Positions 22,646 through 33,476 of a DNA stretch of 64,000 nt are shown piece after piece. Both the position numbers and the translations under genes were made by a program. The notes below the pieces were generated by a model that saw only the letters and a list, made by a program, of their open reading frames with translations, had not been told where the DNA came from and searched no databases. The stretch comes from Karstenula rhodostoma CBS 690.94. Taxonomy: Eukaryota > Ascomycota > Dothideomycetes > Pleosporales > Didymosphaeriaceae. Location: assembly GCA_010093485.1 (NCBI GenBank), contig MU001508.1:758051-822050 (forward strand), in the 5' to 3' direction. How positions within the stretch are numbered: the first letter of the stretch is position 1; each line of letters begins with the position of its first letter.

Positions 22646-25576
22646 CAACGTTCAACGCAGCAGCATGGATACACCTTCGATAAATGCCGCAGTCAGAAGC
22701 GGCATGTTAGACGTGTTGGGTTTCTGATTGGCTTCTACACGCCGTGCCTCATGAGCCCCTGGCGTCATCCGAGGCGACCCGGAAGATGCTCCCTGCATCT
22801 GATCCAACACATGGATGCAAAAGCGTCCAACGTCCGTATGTGCATAGTCACACCGCCTCGCGCACGCTTTTGTGCCTAAAGGCAGTTGATGGAATCTTTC
22901 GAGACAAGAAACAGTAGCACCAGTAAATAGAGCAGAGAGCTCGAACTGTTTAGTGTAAGGTGGGTCTCTGCCACGTGGTTTGGGAGCTCGGTTGTTATCA
23001 TGGAACTCGGGTATGAGATTATGTGGGGCAAGCGGAAGGAACACAAGCTTCCCGGGTTTTACCGCAACGAAATGGCGGTGGCGAATATCACGACACTGGC
23101 ACGCTTTTCAGGCAGTCCACTTGTAACATATGTAGGTGAGCCGATGGGACCATCAAAATATACTCAATACGGATATGAATGCAGCGCATGTCGACGCAGG
23201 ATCGAATTTTGATAGGGCTGAGTGCACGGCACCAGGATCTGACAGGACAGTTGAAGACCCGGGCACTCTGACATCCGCTTTCGGTATCCCGATTCGGACC
23301 AACGTCGTTGTCGATCTTATCCAGCCAACTTCCTCTTCGGATCCAACACCCCGAAATCCATCTGCTGTCTGCATTGCTCCCACGCTGCGGGAAAACAAAG
23401 CAAAATCCTGATACACACCCTGCCCGGTTCCTACATACTAATCACGACAACGCACGGCAGGCGGCTAATGAACATACATGCATGTATGTACAATGGTATA
23501 CGAAGGAGTATCTGTGCGTCTGGCCACACACGGTCGAGGCAACACACTCCGTCTGTGAACTGCTTGGTATGTTTCTCGCCTAAATGGCTATCCTGGTAGC
23601 TGGCGGCACCAGAAGTGCACCCGCATGTTACGTACCTGCGCCGCCGACCGCACTTGACCATCTACATGTAGCTTCGAGACGAGGTTCCGTATTCGCGGCC
23701 TAGAGCCCGCCAATCACGCCCTTGTCATGTCTCCAGACTACAGCATTGTGCGAGAAAAGCTGGTTTCTCGACATCCCCGAACCGCTCTTTCAACGCGCGG
23801 CCCGACTCTTGAGCAGGATAACATTTCTAGACCGCGCGCGTTCGCCCCTGTCTCGTCTCGGTCATCTCGTCTCGGAGACGGCCCTCAGGGATGCGCACCC
23901 TATACCTCCGTGTTGCATCGGGCACTGCTCCAACCCCGGCAGCCGGCTCCTCAGGAGATCTTGCTCTTGCTCCCGCCCCTCATCGGTGTGCTTTCTGTGC
24001 AGTGCGGTCCGAATCGCGGCATCCGCCCGGCCTGCGTACAATTTTTCCTTTCTTCCACCCTCACGCAGTTGGACGCCGTCGACCACACTCTACAGTCTTC
24101 AACGCATGCCATGCCATTCCACGATATGGTAGGGCAGCAGTACAGGTTGGCTCATCGGTCACCCATGCTCGCCTATCTCCGTAGTGTCTCCCTTCGCTAT
24201 GTTTAGCTTTATCGGTGTAAGTGTCACTCTGCTTCTTGCACACCTCGAATCGAATGGCACGAAGCGTAATCAGTCAGGCCAGGCAGCTCGGCTTCCAGTG
24301 ACGTGTCCTGCCTCCCTGACAGAAGCTCGCGTTAGTGCTTCAGCCGTAGTACCTCCCATCGGTCGGTGGGGAAGCCATCCCGCTGCACCTTTTCGCAGAT
24401 ACATACACCGGTCATGTGCTCGACAGCCCTCTACGAGTCATGCTCACGTGTGCGTTTGTGCTCCGGAAGAAGCAATGCTTCGTGGGACAAGCGCGCGAGC
24501 GCAGGAAGACTAGGACGTAGCAGGTAGGCCGAGGCGAGTGCTTTTCGTCAAGAGTGATACGGCGCGGGGTGTGCGTGGGTGTGTCCATGTCGCGTGGGAG
24601 CCATTGGGGGGAGGGCAACGTGGGGCGAAGTGGTGATCGTACTGACGAGGGCAGCAGAGTAGGTATGGGACTGCGTTTCAGGAGAAAAAGCAAACGACGT
24701 AAGATGCCACTTGGGGTAGGCGCTGTTGGGACGTGGAGTTGCAGCAGGGATCGAGTGATAGGCTGGAAGGGGAGAGCGAGAAGCAGGGATCAATTGGTGT
24801 GCGGGGATCAGAACAACAGTGAGCATTGTGAGCGGTGCGATGGATGCTCTTGCAATGCTCCCTTGGGAGTGTTTCACCGTTCGACATCTCGCAAAAGCGC
24901 GCACACTACGTCACGTTCGGAGCCCAAGCATGCGGAGATATACACGTCGTCTACGGAAGCGCCCAGCCTCTGGCGGGCACTAAACGGTGTGACGAGCCCA
25001 GATGTGTGCGCTGTAGATTGGAATGCAGGTCCTGCCAGCGAAAGAACGTCGAGGGTTTGCTCTTAGGGCCAGAGAGCGACCCAGCAGAGTGGTTTAGGTG
25101 GCGGATTACATAGCAGGTGTGAAGAGCGCATGTGTAACGATTCGAGGAGCCTGGGCATCTGATTAGCGTATCAGGAGTAGCATCGGTCAGGTTCGAGATG
25201 TGTAAATGATGACATGGCAGCTGCATGTTAGCGCACAGTTTCGCAGCATCCTTCCGCGCAATTGCTCGAATGCGGATGTGTTGCCGATTCCGCGCAACAC
25301 ACTGTCACGTTTGGGGCCGAACTTTGCAGCACAAGAAGTGGTCGTCAACCATGGAAGAATTTAGAACCGAATTTTGTGGATTTGATTGCCTAGTGGCAGA
25401 AACCGACATCCGTCAATCGTGACTCCGTAGCAGCCCTCATGATAAAAGAAAGCCTTGAAAAGCCATGAAACGCATTCCGTGTCCTTGTTCGCTCATGCCA
25501 GATCCGGTACTCCTGCCATCTGTTAGTCCCTACAATTGGCCATGACCGGGCGAGAACGTACGTCTCCCACAGTGCT
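22646..25576. other. Long convergent intergenic region without a recognised gene
   Basis: About 2.9 kb between the 3' end of RTC1 and the 3' end of RPS21. Several 90-170 codon open frames occur on both strands (for example 24554-25066 + and 22652-23044 -). None shows a domain, a plausible splice pattern or a conserved motif. An 18-bp perfect palindrome lies at 23472-23489. The length is unusual for a convergent pair here, so an undetected fast-evolving gene or a non-coding transcript is possible. Confidence 0.4.
23472..23489. repeat. 18-bp perfect palindrome
   Basis: ACATACATGCATGTATGT reads the same on both strands and is alternating purine-pyrimidine over most of its length. It lies in the RTC1-RPS21 intergenic region. 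No function is implied. Confidence 0.85.
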
Positions 25577-25960
25577 CTATCGCTGCGCGCTCCAGACGCT
25601 CTTGAGGAAGCCGTCCTTCTGGGTGAGCCTGTTGATGGAGTCGTCGCTCTCGCCCATGGCGCGGACGAAGCCGCAGAGGGCATATGTCTGGTTCTCGCCG
25701 GTGTAGCGGCCGTTCTCGTCGACCTTGCCGATGCTGATCTGGACGGAGCCGTGGTCCTTGGCCTTGATGATGCGGCCGGTGGCGCTGCACTTGCGGGGGA
25801 CGTAGACTGCGCATGCGTGTTAGCACTCTGCGACTGCAATATTGTAGGCGAAGCGAAGCGACGGTTGGCGGGGTCGAAATTCAACGGCGAGGAGGGCCGC
25901 GCGGGTGGGCTATGCGGGGGCAGGCTTACGGTCGACGAGCTCGCCGCGTTCGTTCTCCAT
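25577..25960 (-). CDS. RPS21: 40S ribosomal protein S21 (eS21)
   Basis: Two exons (25930-25960 and 25577-25806, minus strand) give 86 residues, the normal length for eS21. It starts [19 protein letters not shown] and continues with [53 protein letters not shown] and [10 protein letters not shown]. The protein sits on the solvent side of the small subunit near uS2 and is needed for late 18S rRNA processing. The single intron after codon 10 has a GTAAGC donor and a GCGCAG acceptor. An early intron like this is common in fungal ribosomal-protein genes. An upstream ATG at 26058 opens a frame that overlaps the gene but encodes nothing recognisable. Confidence 0.97.
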
Positions 25961-26283
25961 GTTGACGGTTGTGAATGGGACGTCGGGGGATGTTTCGAGG
26001 GGTGTGGCGTGCGTGAAGTCGTCGTCAATCGCGGCTCGAGAGCTTCATTGTGGGCCATTTGACAAGTCGCGGAGTTAGTGCGGCCTTGGCGTGCTAGTGC
26101 GGAGATGGATTAGCGCATATGCCTGATAGACGCTTCCCTCCGTGACTCCATGATCAACATCTATTTTTCCAAAACTTTATGCAACTGAGAAGAGCGAAGC
26201 GAAGAACAGCTAAATCGTGCGCACCTAGTGGTTGGCACAGAAATGTGGACGTCATCGCCTCAGCGTGAAAGACAGCCATATAG

Positions 26284-26291
26284 TATAAATA
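26284..26291 (+). promoter_or_regulatory. Candidate TATA box of the 2EXR-like gene
   Basis: TATAAATA lies 73 bp before the first ATG (26357, another frame) and about 150 bp before the proposed start at 26440. It is the clearest TATA element I noticed in the window. Confidence 0.45.
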
Positions 26292-26439
26292 CGCATAACC
26301 GAAAGTCTGTCTTCCACAGTCAACCGGTTCCATAACGCCACGCGCTGCTACGAGCGATGTTTGTCAGTCTTGATGTGCTTCCCGCTAGATATACATTCAC
26401 TGAAGCGTTTAGTGGTTTTTACCGAGAGCACGAACAGCC

Positions 26440-27252
26440 ATGGCGCTTCCTGCAGACCCGAGCGTGCCCCTTCCAAACGGCAGATGCATGCTCCTCGAAT
26501 TGCCAGCCGAATTACGTCTCGAAATCTGGAAACTTGCTCTTACTCCTGCACCGCGTGCTCTCACTTACCGCACAATTCTGGACGAAGAGTACAGGGTCGT
26601 GAGATCAGGCCTTTCCAGCATGCGACTGGATGATGTATCACAAAGACCGACCTACACTAGTCCGCTCGAAGCGTACAAAGATCCGCTGAAAGTCTTCACA
26701 AAGCCATCTCAAGTCAGATACTTGTGTAAACAGATCTTCTCAGAGTCAAAGGACATCCCGCTCAACTTAAATTCTTTCACCTTTTCGAGCAGCTCAAGAC
26801 CCACCGTGGGTTTCGCAATGAAGCACTTCGAGCAGCTCATCCAGAGCCCGCCCGCCCGCAATATGTGGTCATCCATACGAGTCGTGACTATCAGATGTGA
26901 AAAGCTCAGAGGACTGGTGGAGAAGACCACTTCAGACGATCCCGACAGTCAGCTTTCAAAGCCCAAAGAAATCTTTGAAAACAGACATATTCCTTTCTAT
27001 ACAAGGAAGTTTCTGCGGCAGAATCCACAAACCACGCTACGCATTTGCGTGCCGGAGCTTGGCACAGAACAATCAGTACGGAGGCGTATGGCCGTGGTTT
27101 GGTGGATTCTAACTAGAACAAGGAGCGGAAGAGACATTCCCGATCCCATCGAAGGCATCTCCTCTGGACGCCCCCGCTGGTCAATCCCGCGACCGCAGAA
27201 CGTCAGGTTCGTGTCGCCGGATGGCGATATCTTCGAGAAGGTCGAACTCTGA
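26440..27252 (+). CDS. 2EXR / F-box-like hypothetical protein
   Basis: 270 residues. The region LLELPAELRLEIWKLALTPAPR near residue 18 matches the LPxELRxxIWxxAL signature of the large fungal 2EXR/F-box-like family, whose function is unknown. Later segments such as RYLCKQIFSESKDI resemble the 'CrqIyxEt' part common in this group. The same reading frame continues after the TGA at 27250 as SFLTGRPQATIEFWMAEAES, ending at a TAG at 27331-27333. The ATI(E/D)FWxAEAExW block is also present in the decayed copy downstream. A 3' exon that skips the TGA is therefore likely (for example a CCCCAG acceptor before ATIEFW), or the stop is a recent nonsense mutation. The start MALPADPS was preferred over an out-of-frame ATG at 26357. 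Confidence 0.65.
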   Translation: MALPADPSVPLPNGRCMLLELPAELRLEIWKLALTPAPRALTYRTILDEEYRVVRSGLSSMRLDDVSQRPTYTSPLEAYKDPLKVFTKPSQVRYLCKQIFSESKDIPLNLNSFTFSSSSRPTVGFAMKHFEQLIQSPPARNMWSSIRVVTIRCEKLRGLVEKTTSDDPDSQLSKPKEIFENRHIPFYTRKFLRQNPQTTLRICVPELGTEQSVRRRMAVVWWILTRTRSGRDIPDPIEGISSGRPRWSIPRPQNVRFVSPDGDIFEKVEL

Positions 27253-27517
27253 TCTTTTCTCACAGGGCGTCCCCAGGCGACGATTGAGTTTTGGATGGCC
27301 GAGGCGGAGAGCTGGGGCGAGAACGGGATTTAGGTAGTTTCTGAGGCTGGTACCGCTCATGATACTCGATCGAGTTGACACTGGAGTACACTTCAACCCC
27401 ATGTTTCCACCTAAGGCGGTATCGGCGCGGTTTGTGCCTCGCGACCTGGATTTACTAATCCTGACACCCAGCGTCGGTGGCACCGCCTCTGTCTCACCCC
27501 GACCGCCATAATCCGCC

Positions 27518-28493
27518 ATGGTCTACTTAACCCTCGAGAAACTCTTCGGCCAACAAGCCCACGTTCCCGACCCAAGCATAGCGACCGCGCTCGGGAAACC
27601 TTTTCTCCTCACCTTGTCCGCCGAGCTGCGCCTCAAGATCTGGAAGTTTGCTTACGCGCCCACTTCACGCGCATACGTCTTCCGCCACAATGCTCCCCAC
27701 AAACAGCACACGAAGTGCAGACTCTACAGCATCGCCCTGGACAAATCGCACCTGGCCGACACCTTCGCCATGTACCGTGACGCGATGCCCCTTCGCTTAG
27801 TCTACCGCCAAATATACAAGGAGACCCGAGGCATGCGTCTGGATCTCGATAGCTTGATCGTCTTAAGCAACCTCACAATCGACGCCTGTCTTGCAATACA
27901 ACACTTCGCGACTTGGCTCAACAAGTGTTCGGGTACGCATTCTTGCGGATCCGGGTAGTGACTGTGCAGTGCGAGTTCCTGTACTATCTATCCCATGGAA
28001 GAACGCACAACGCCTCCATACTATCTTATGGAATATCACACAGAGCTCACACACGCTCTTATGGAACAACGAACAGGGTGGTATCATGATATTACTACCG
28101 CATCGCACATTGTTTGCAAGAATATGCCTGAGACAGTTCATATTCCAATATTTCAACCCACAAACTACGCTACGCATCTTGCCCTCCCGGGGTTTGGCAG
28201 CAAGTTACCCATGAAGAGGAATATCATGGCTGGGTACTAGGTGGCTGCCGGGCTGCGCATTAGGGATATGGAGCACCGCTACCTGCGAACTTGATGTTTG
28301 TGGGTGAGTTGATTAGACCTCGGACAATAATGGGTTGGAACTCGCGGAACATCAAGTTTGCGCCACCTATTGGATACACGTGGGAAGAGGGAAGGGGAGT
28401 CCTCCGGTTTGGTCTACGCTGAAGAGTGAGCCGAAGGCAACGATCGATTTCTGGCTGGCGGAGGCAGAGACTTGGTATGGAGAGGGGGTTTAA
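27518..28493 (+). pseudogene. Decayed tandem copy of the 2EXR-like gene
   Basis: The first 146 codons (MVYLTLEKLFGQQ..., containing LLTLSAELRLKIWKFAYAP and LRLVYRQIYKETRGMRLDLDSL) align in order with the neighbour at 26440. The frame breaks near 27925. The matching sequence then continues in another frame (RIRVVTVQCEF against the neighbour's SIRVVTIRCEK), with later stops, through NIKFAPP to ATIDFWLAEAETW. It ends at a TAA at 28491-28493. The two copies lie head to tail, 265 bp apart, so a tandem duplication followed by decay of the second copy is the simplest reading. Splicing might rescue part of it, but I find no set of introns that removes all the breaks. Confidence 0.65.
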
Positions 28494-29718
28494 TGGGTAC
28501 AGCGTCTCGATGTGGTGATCTGCCAATCCCCTCTTCGGAGACTTTAGTGTATGCGAAATGCGAACTTTTTGCGTGACCGGAGTGCTGAGGAACCTTCTAT
28601 CGCGAGAAATTTGGAAGTGAAGGAACGGGGACGAAAACTTGGACTTAGATGCTAAAGACCAACCTGGGTCATAGGGTACTGAGAATGATCGGGTTACTTC
28701 TACTTGGAGTTTCTAAAGGCAGATACCCCTTATATTATAAACATCTACTCGATACTATTGTAGCTTGAAAAGGGTGGTGGGCGCAATACCCCATTTAACC
28801 CCGGGGGTAAAATGAAAACACCCCCCCTCTACCTACACCCGCTATTGTCCCACTATAAGTATAATCCAAATTAATAAAGAGGGTAGCAGCTAGAAGCACT
28901 AAGTTTCGTTCACAGAATAATTCAGACACAACCTTAGACTCTACAGTAGCACTGAGCGCTTAATCCGTCACTTTGATCTCTTTTTACCTATCCAGTCATA
29001 TTAACACTAGAGCACATCTTAGCCACTTATTTAGTCCCTTCGTGCATTGGGAAAGCACAATGCGCCACTTCATTGACTTACCCGCCCTTATAGTAATTAT
29101 ATACAATATATCTGGTGGTTATAGAAGGTTACGAACGAAACCCGGAGTTAGTACGCGAGAATCTCGAACTTGGTCGGATACTGCAGGTGCTATTGGCATG
29201 CCATTCATGTCCAATTGGATACTTCTCAGGGGAGGAGTCTAGAGCTGTGGTCAGTAGCTCACACATGCTTCCAGAAATGCTGCCACGAGCCCATTATTCA
29301 CCATTTCGTGAACAAAAGCGGAGCTCATCCATCTTTATCACAAGGGTATGGTATATGGACACTGATGGTATTGGAATTGATGATGCAGAGCTCGAGTGAG
29401 CAAACCTTGCGCGCGTACCATGGGTCCAGATGGACACTTTCATCTCACTACGAGCGTCGCACAGCTTCGTCCCGCTGGTCCACCAACGTCAGATATAGCC
29501 AGCCAGTAAGCTGTATTGTATCAGCCAGAGAGGCGTTAGTAAGGGCTATGATTTTGGTACTGGTTACTATGCGAGCCGATACTAGAAACCCCGCAACGAC
29601 AGGTGCCAAACTGACCACGAACAGCATATTCGGCACGCAAACAATAGTAGCTCGTTGATAGCCTCTAAGTGCTCAATTGCTCTCCTTGTCCGCACTCCTT
29701 TGCATCTCGCAAGCGCTC
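28494..29718. other. TpA-rich intergenic stretch, no gene
   Basis: About 1.2 kb between the decayed 2EXR copy and the aminopeptidase 3' end. The part from about 28690 to 29110 is visibly rich in A/T and TA steps, for example TTATATTATAAA and TAATTATATACAATATAT. Such composition could mark an old repeat mutated by RIP. No transposase or LTR motif is readable. Confidence 0.4.
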
Positions 29719-31209
29719 TCACAGATCCGTCGCGAATGCCAACTCATACGCGAACCCCACGGTCAGCTTCGCATGCTGCAACATGTGATCGAAGTTCACC
29801 GTCTCCAACGTATCCTGACTGGTGTGTATGTACGGACTATCGTCCGTGAAGTCGCTCTCGAAGACGAACGCGCTGGGATACCCGTTGCGATACGCAGACG
29901 CATGGCTATACTCGCGTGTACAAAGTCAGCTGAGTCACAAAAAGGGGGTTGTGTACGAAGTGTCCGTGTCTGAGACATAGCGGCTTTGTACCGGGGAGTA
30001 TCCTACTCGGAACATCCGTAACCACACTCGGTGCGCACATAGCCGATATCGCAGTACTGTCCCGGGTCAGCATGGTGAGTTTAACCGCAGACGCTTCGAT
30101 GTCGAAAAGTGCAGCGTAGGGTCACTCAGCCCATAAGAGCACTTCAACCCTCGCATATACTACTGAAACCCCACGAAAAAAGCAGGGGAACAGAAAGTCC
30201 AAACTCACAGCGTCAACTACCTTCGTAATGAACTCCGTAAGCCCCGCATCCACATAATCCGTGATAACGCCCACAACCTCGGGCTTTCCCTTGTCCGTAG
30301 TCCCTTTTGAGTACCCCGTCATATCCTGCTGCAGCATCGCCTTCACGTCTCTCCCCTCAGCCTTGTACTTCTTCCATATGTCGACAGATCCCAGGAGCCC
30401 GCCCTCTTCCGCAGCATACCTGTACCCGTTAGCGCATCCTCCCCTCCCAATCTTCCAAGAAACCAACACCTTACCAATGCAACTCGAGCGTATTCGGTGC
30501 GTTCCCCGTCCGAACAGCCTCATCCGTCAACACCACCCTCAACGCCTCCAGAATCGTCACCGTTCCGCTCCCATCATCGTCTGCCCCCGGCGCCCTGTTG
30601 TTGACGCGATCCGCATCCCGCGAGTTAATACTGTCTTGGTGCGCCCCCAGCACAATCGTCTTCTCGCTCCGCCCCGGGATCCTCGCGATGATACTGCTCT
30701 GCAGGAAGGAATGCCCGAAAGCCTCGACCGTTGCGTTTACGGCGCCAGACGCGGAGACAATGTCCCTCGCGGTTTTGAGGAGCCATTCCGAGGACTGCGC
30801 GCCGTAGGTGGAGTTGAAGTAGCGATTTCGAAACTGCGTCAAGGGTTCGAGGGTGGCGCGCATGGAGGCGGTGGAGAGCAGCGGGAGGAGCGGGGTGATG
30901 GAAGATTGGTGGGTGACGGAGGCGGGGAATGTGGCGGCTGCGACGTTTTGTTTTATCGGCGAGGCGTCGAGGTCCTCGGTTATGTCGATGAGATTGGTAC
31001 CTTGCTGCGGAGGGTAAGTTCAGTGTGGTGTGGTACTGGGGCGAAAGGCTTACAGCGAGAAGATCGAACTTCTGCTCTTCTGTGACTTGTTTGACGTTAC
31101 CCGGAGATAGTTCAATAGTGCGGAGTGATGGTTGCGCATCGCGTGCTGGTATGCTGAGCGCGGCTGCGCTGTACGCAGTGAGCGCGGCAGCTGCGATGGA
31201 GAGCTTCAT
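29719..31209 (-). CDS. Secreted leucine aminopeptidase, peptidase family M28
   Basis: Five exons (31054-31209, 30475-31004, 30209-30419, 30007-30056, 29719-29905, minus strand) give 377 residues. A signal peptide ([19 protein letters not shown]) is followed by a propeptide and the M28 catalytic domain. Zinc ligands and catalytic residues are visible in order: GAHQDSIN (His), [10 protein letters not shown] (bridging Asp), [10 protein letters not shown] (Glu-Glu, formed across a junction), QQDMTGY (Asp) and HTSQDTLE (His). The tiny 50-bp exon 4 and its joins rebuild the disulfide region [21 protein letters not shown]. The enzyme removes N-terminal leucine and similar residues outside the cell and is common among nutrient-acquiring and pathogenic fungi. 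The start at 31209 is favoured over an ATG 27 bp upstream because the signal peptide begins there. Confidence 0.93.
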
Positions 31210-32245
31210 GGCGAGAATGACACTCGAGGTGCACAATGTTGCGAGGACACAGTGCCATCTCTATGTAATCCATCTTTTGTGGGGTACGGTATCCAGAAGG
31301 CAGGTGCGTTCGTCATATAGATACTGGATAGAGCGCGACTCTATGCTATACATCACACCCTAGGTATATGGCACCAATAGGCAGGTTGAACGGCAAGACT
31401 TTTGCCGGTGCTGCCGGCATCGAGAAGCTTAGCGCTTGGCACAATAGTTGGCCCGATGTATGCAATCTGGTGATGGGGTTCTGATGCCAATGTTGTTCAT
31501 ATATATCCTTGTCGAGCTTCCTAATTGGGAGCGCCAACAGCTCGGTCACAGCAGGGTGGCCTGCGCGAAATAGATTACCGCACCTTGTCTGTCGCAGTCA
31601 GCGTGCATGCAGAGGGGCCGAACTCAGAGGTCAGACATTGCGAGTGGTGAGGACACTGTTCTCTGGCAATCCATATGAACCTGAAGAAGAAATCGACATG
31701 AATGACGTGCTGATTATTGCTTTGTACCTAAACTGAACATCTCAAATGCGGATTCCCTTCTCTTTCTCCTTTGTAGATGATGCCGTATCCTGATCGGCTG
31801 CTTACGTCCTTTTCTTGCCCGGGTTCGCCCTATTTCTGATAACACCAGTGCTGCCGGCAAATGAAAGTAACAGCTACTGCGGGATCTCTGTCCACCGAGG
31901 TGCCACCTTCGACGTGGGTAAAGATGCTGAAGTAGGATATAGTGAAGCACATACGAATGCATCCGGCAGTAGGCGGCCAAGCCATGTAATCACTTGTCCA
32001 AGCTGCGCCGTACAGTTGAAATGGTCGCACTGTATTGCCCCTCCTGGGGCAACGCAGTGCTTTCATACTTTTGAAGAGCGACTGTGAGTATGCTGCTGTG
32101 TGCGCACCAGCCAACTCGTTCGGGAATTGATAGGAACCGAACCCTTCTACCGAACGCCTCGCTTCCGTGATTGGGTATCTGAAAAACAAAGCAAAGCGAA
32201 TCATGTCATTATGTGGAGGCCGTGAGCTATCGCTGGAAAGTGGTT
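31210..32245. other. Intergenic, no gene seen
   Basis: About 1.0 kb between the aminopeptidase start and the 3' end of the rhodopsin-domain gene. Open frames up to 151 codons lack recognisable features. It should include the aminopeptidase promoter. Confidence 0.45.
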
Positions 32246-33476
32246 TCACTGATCCGACTGTCGTGGAGTTGTGCTGCCGCTCCAAGACAAGCTTAGAGTT
32301 TTGCTCTGAACAACTCGCGGCGTTTTCTGCCTCTCCTCCTCCTCCATGAGTACTTCAGTCGTACACCAGATCTCACCGTTCTTAACGGCAGTCTCATTGC
32401 CAGAGATCATGTGCTCCGCTGACTCCCCACCGGGGCTGCTGACCCTCTTCATGCGAAGAGGAGGGTCAAGCGAGCTATTTTTTCCACTTGTAATCTGAGT
32501 CGCATATTGTGTTCCAGGATACTGTCCGTAGGTGTACGTGGTAGTCTGGCGTAGGGTGACGATGCCGTAGTGTTCGAGGACGCGCTGGAAAGGTCCGCGT
32601 AAACAGGGCACACAGGACACTATGAAACCTGTGAGCACCTCAATTGAACACCACATCTCGATGACAATGATGTCAGCGTAGGCGTCTCCGCTGTTTTTCA
32701 TGGCAAGGATCTGTTTGATCTTGATGATGGAGGCAACGCCAGCAAATACGCCTAGACCCATGAGCAAGCCAATGACGACGCGTTCGCGAAGCGGACGCTG
32801 GACCTTGCGGAGGAAGTTCACTGGGAGCAGTGCGTAGATCCAATCGGTCAGGATGACGAAGGCTTGGACCGTGACTTGACTCGCTGATTCGACGTGATAT
32901 GGCCAGCACTTTCCCGGCAGGTTGTCGGAGAGGTCCCACATCTCGCGAAGAGGCATGCAGCCAAGCAGTTGTGTGAGCATGTTGTACGCACTAAGTACAA
33001 CTTGGAACGCAATCATGACCCAGAGGAATCGCCGCCACGGCTTGTCGGACTCCAGGCGAAGCAGCATCAAGCCAATGGATATCTTTACAGACGCCATGCC
33101 CCATGCCCAGAAGGGTTGCGCGATGATGCCCCAGAAGGCCGATTTCTCCATGTCAGCGATAGTGAAGTTGGATCGGTCGCCTCTCCAAGAAGGAAAGGTC
33201 CACTCGACGCTCTTGAAAAAGAGAGATGTGTTGATGGCGACAAAAACCTACGTGAAGCGTGAGTACAACCGCAGCACCGATGCAGCGAAGCCATACATAG
33301 CCCACTGCACAGACGTAATCGTCTGCCAGCATCCGAAATACGGGGAAGCAGCGAGTCCATAGCCTTGCAATAAAGAGGAGAGTAGCTGTGGCGAGCAGGA
33401 TAGTCGAGATGACGCTGAATTCCCAGGCGATGTGGACGGCGCGGTCGGAGGGCGGCGCGGGCGTGCTTCGATCCAT
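32246..33476 (-). CDS. Rhodopsin-domain integral membrane protein (fungal)
   Basis: Two exons (33252-33476 and 32246-33211, minus strand) give 396 residues. About seven hydrophobic segments fill residues 15-285; these include VISTILLATATLLFIARLW, SVKISIGLMLLRL and FVILTDWIYALLPV. DDYV after the second helix, LTQLLGCMPLREMWD and a KCWP motif fit the fungal rhodopsin-domain family related to Pth11-like receptors. No CFEM domain precedes it. A polar cytoplasmic tail (about residues 290-396) carries Ser/Thr-rich possible phosphorylation sites. Family members are uncharacterised or G-protein-coupled-receptor-like sensors at the plasma membrane. The single intron is about 40 nt. A GGTGAGGCGA-type microsatellite lies just upstream of the start. 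Confidence 0.88.

Noticed and set aside
24554..25066. 170-codon plus-strand open frame in the RTC1-RPS21 gap
   Set aside because: Arg/Ser-rich, no domain, and overlapping frames of similar size on both strands.
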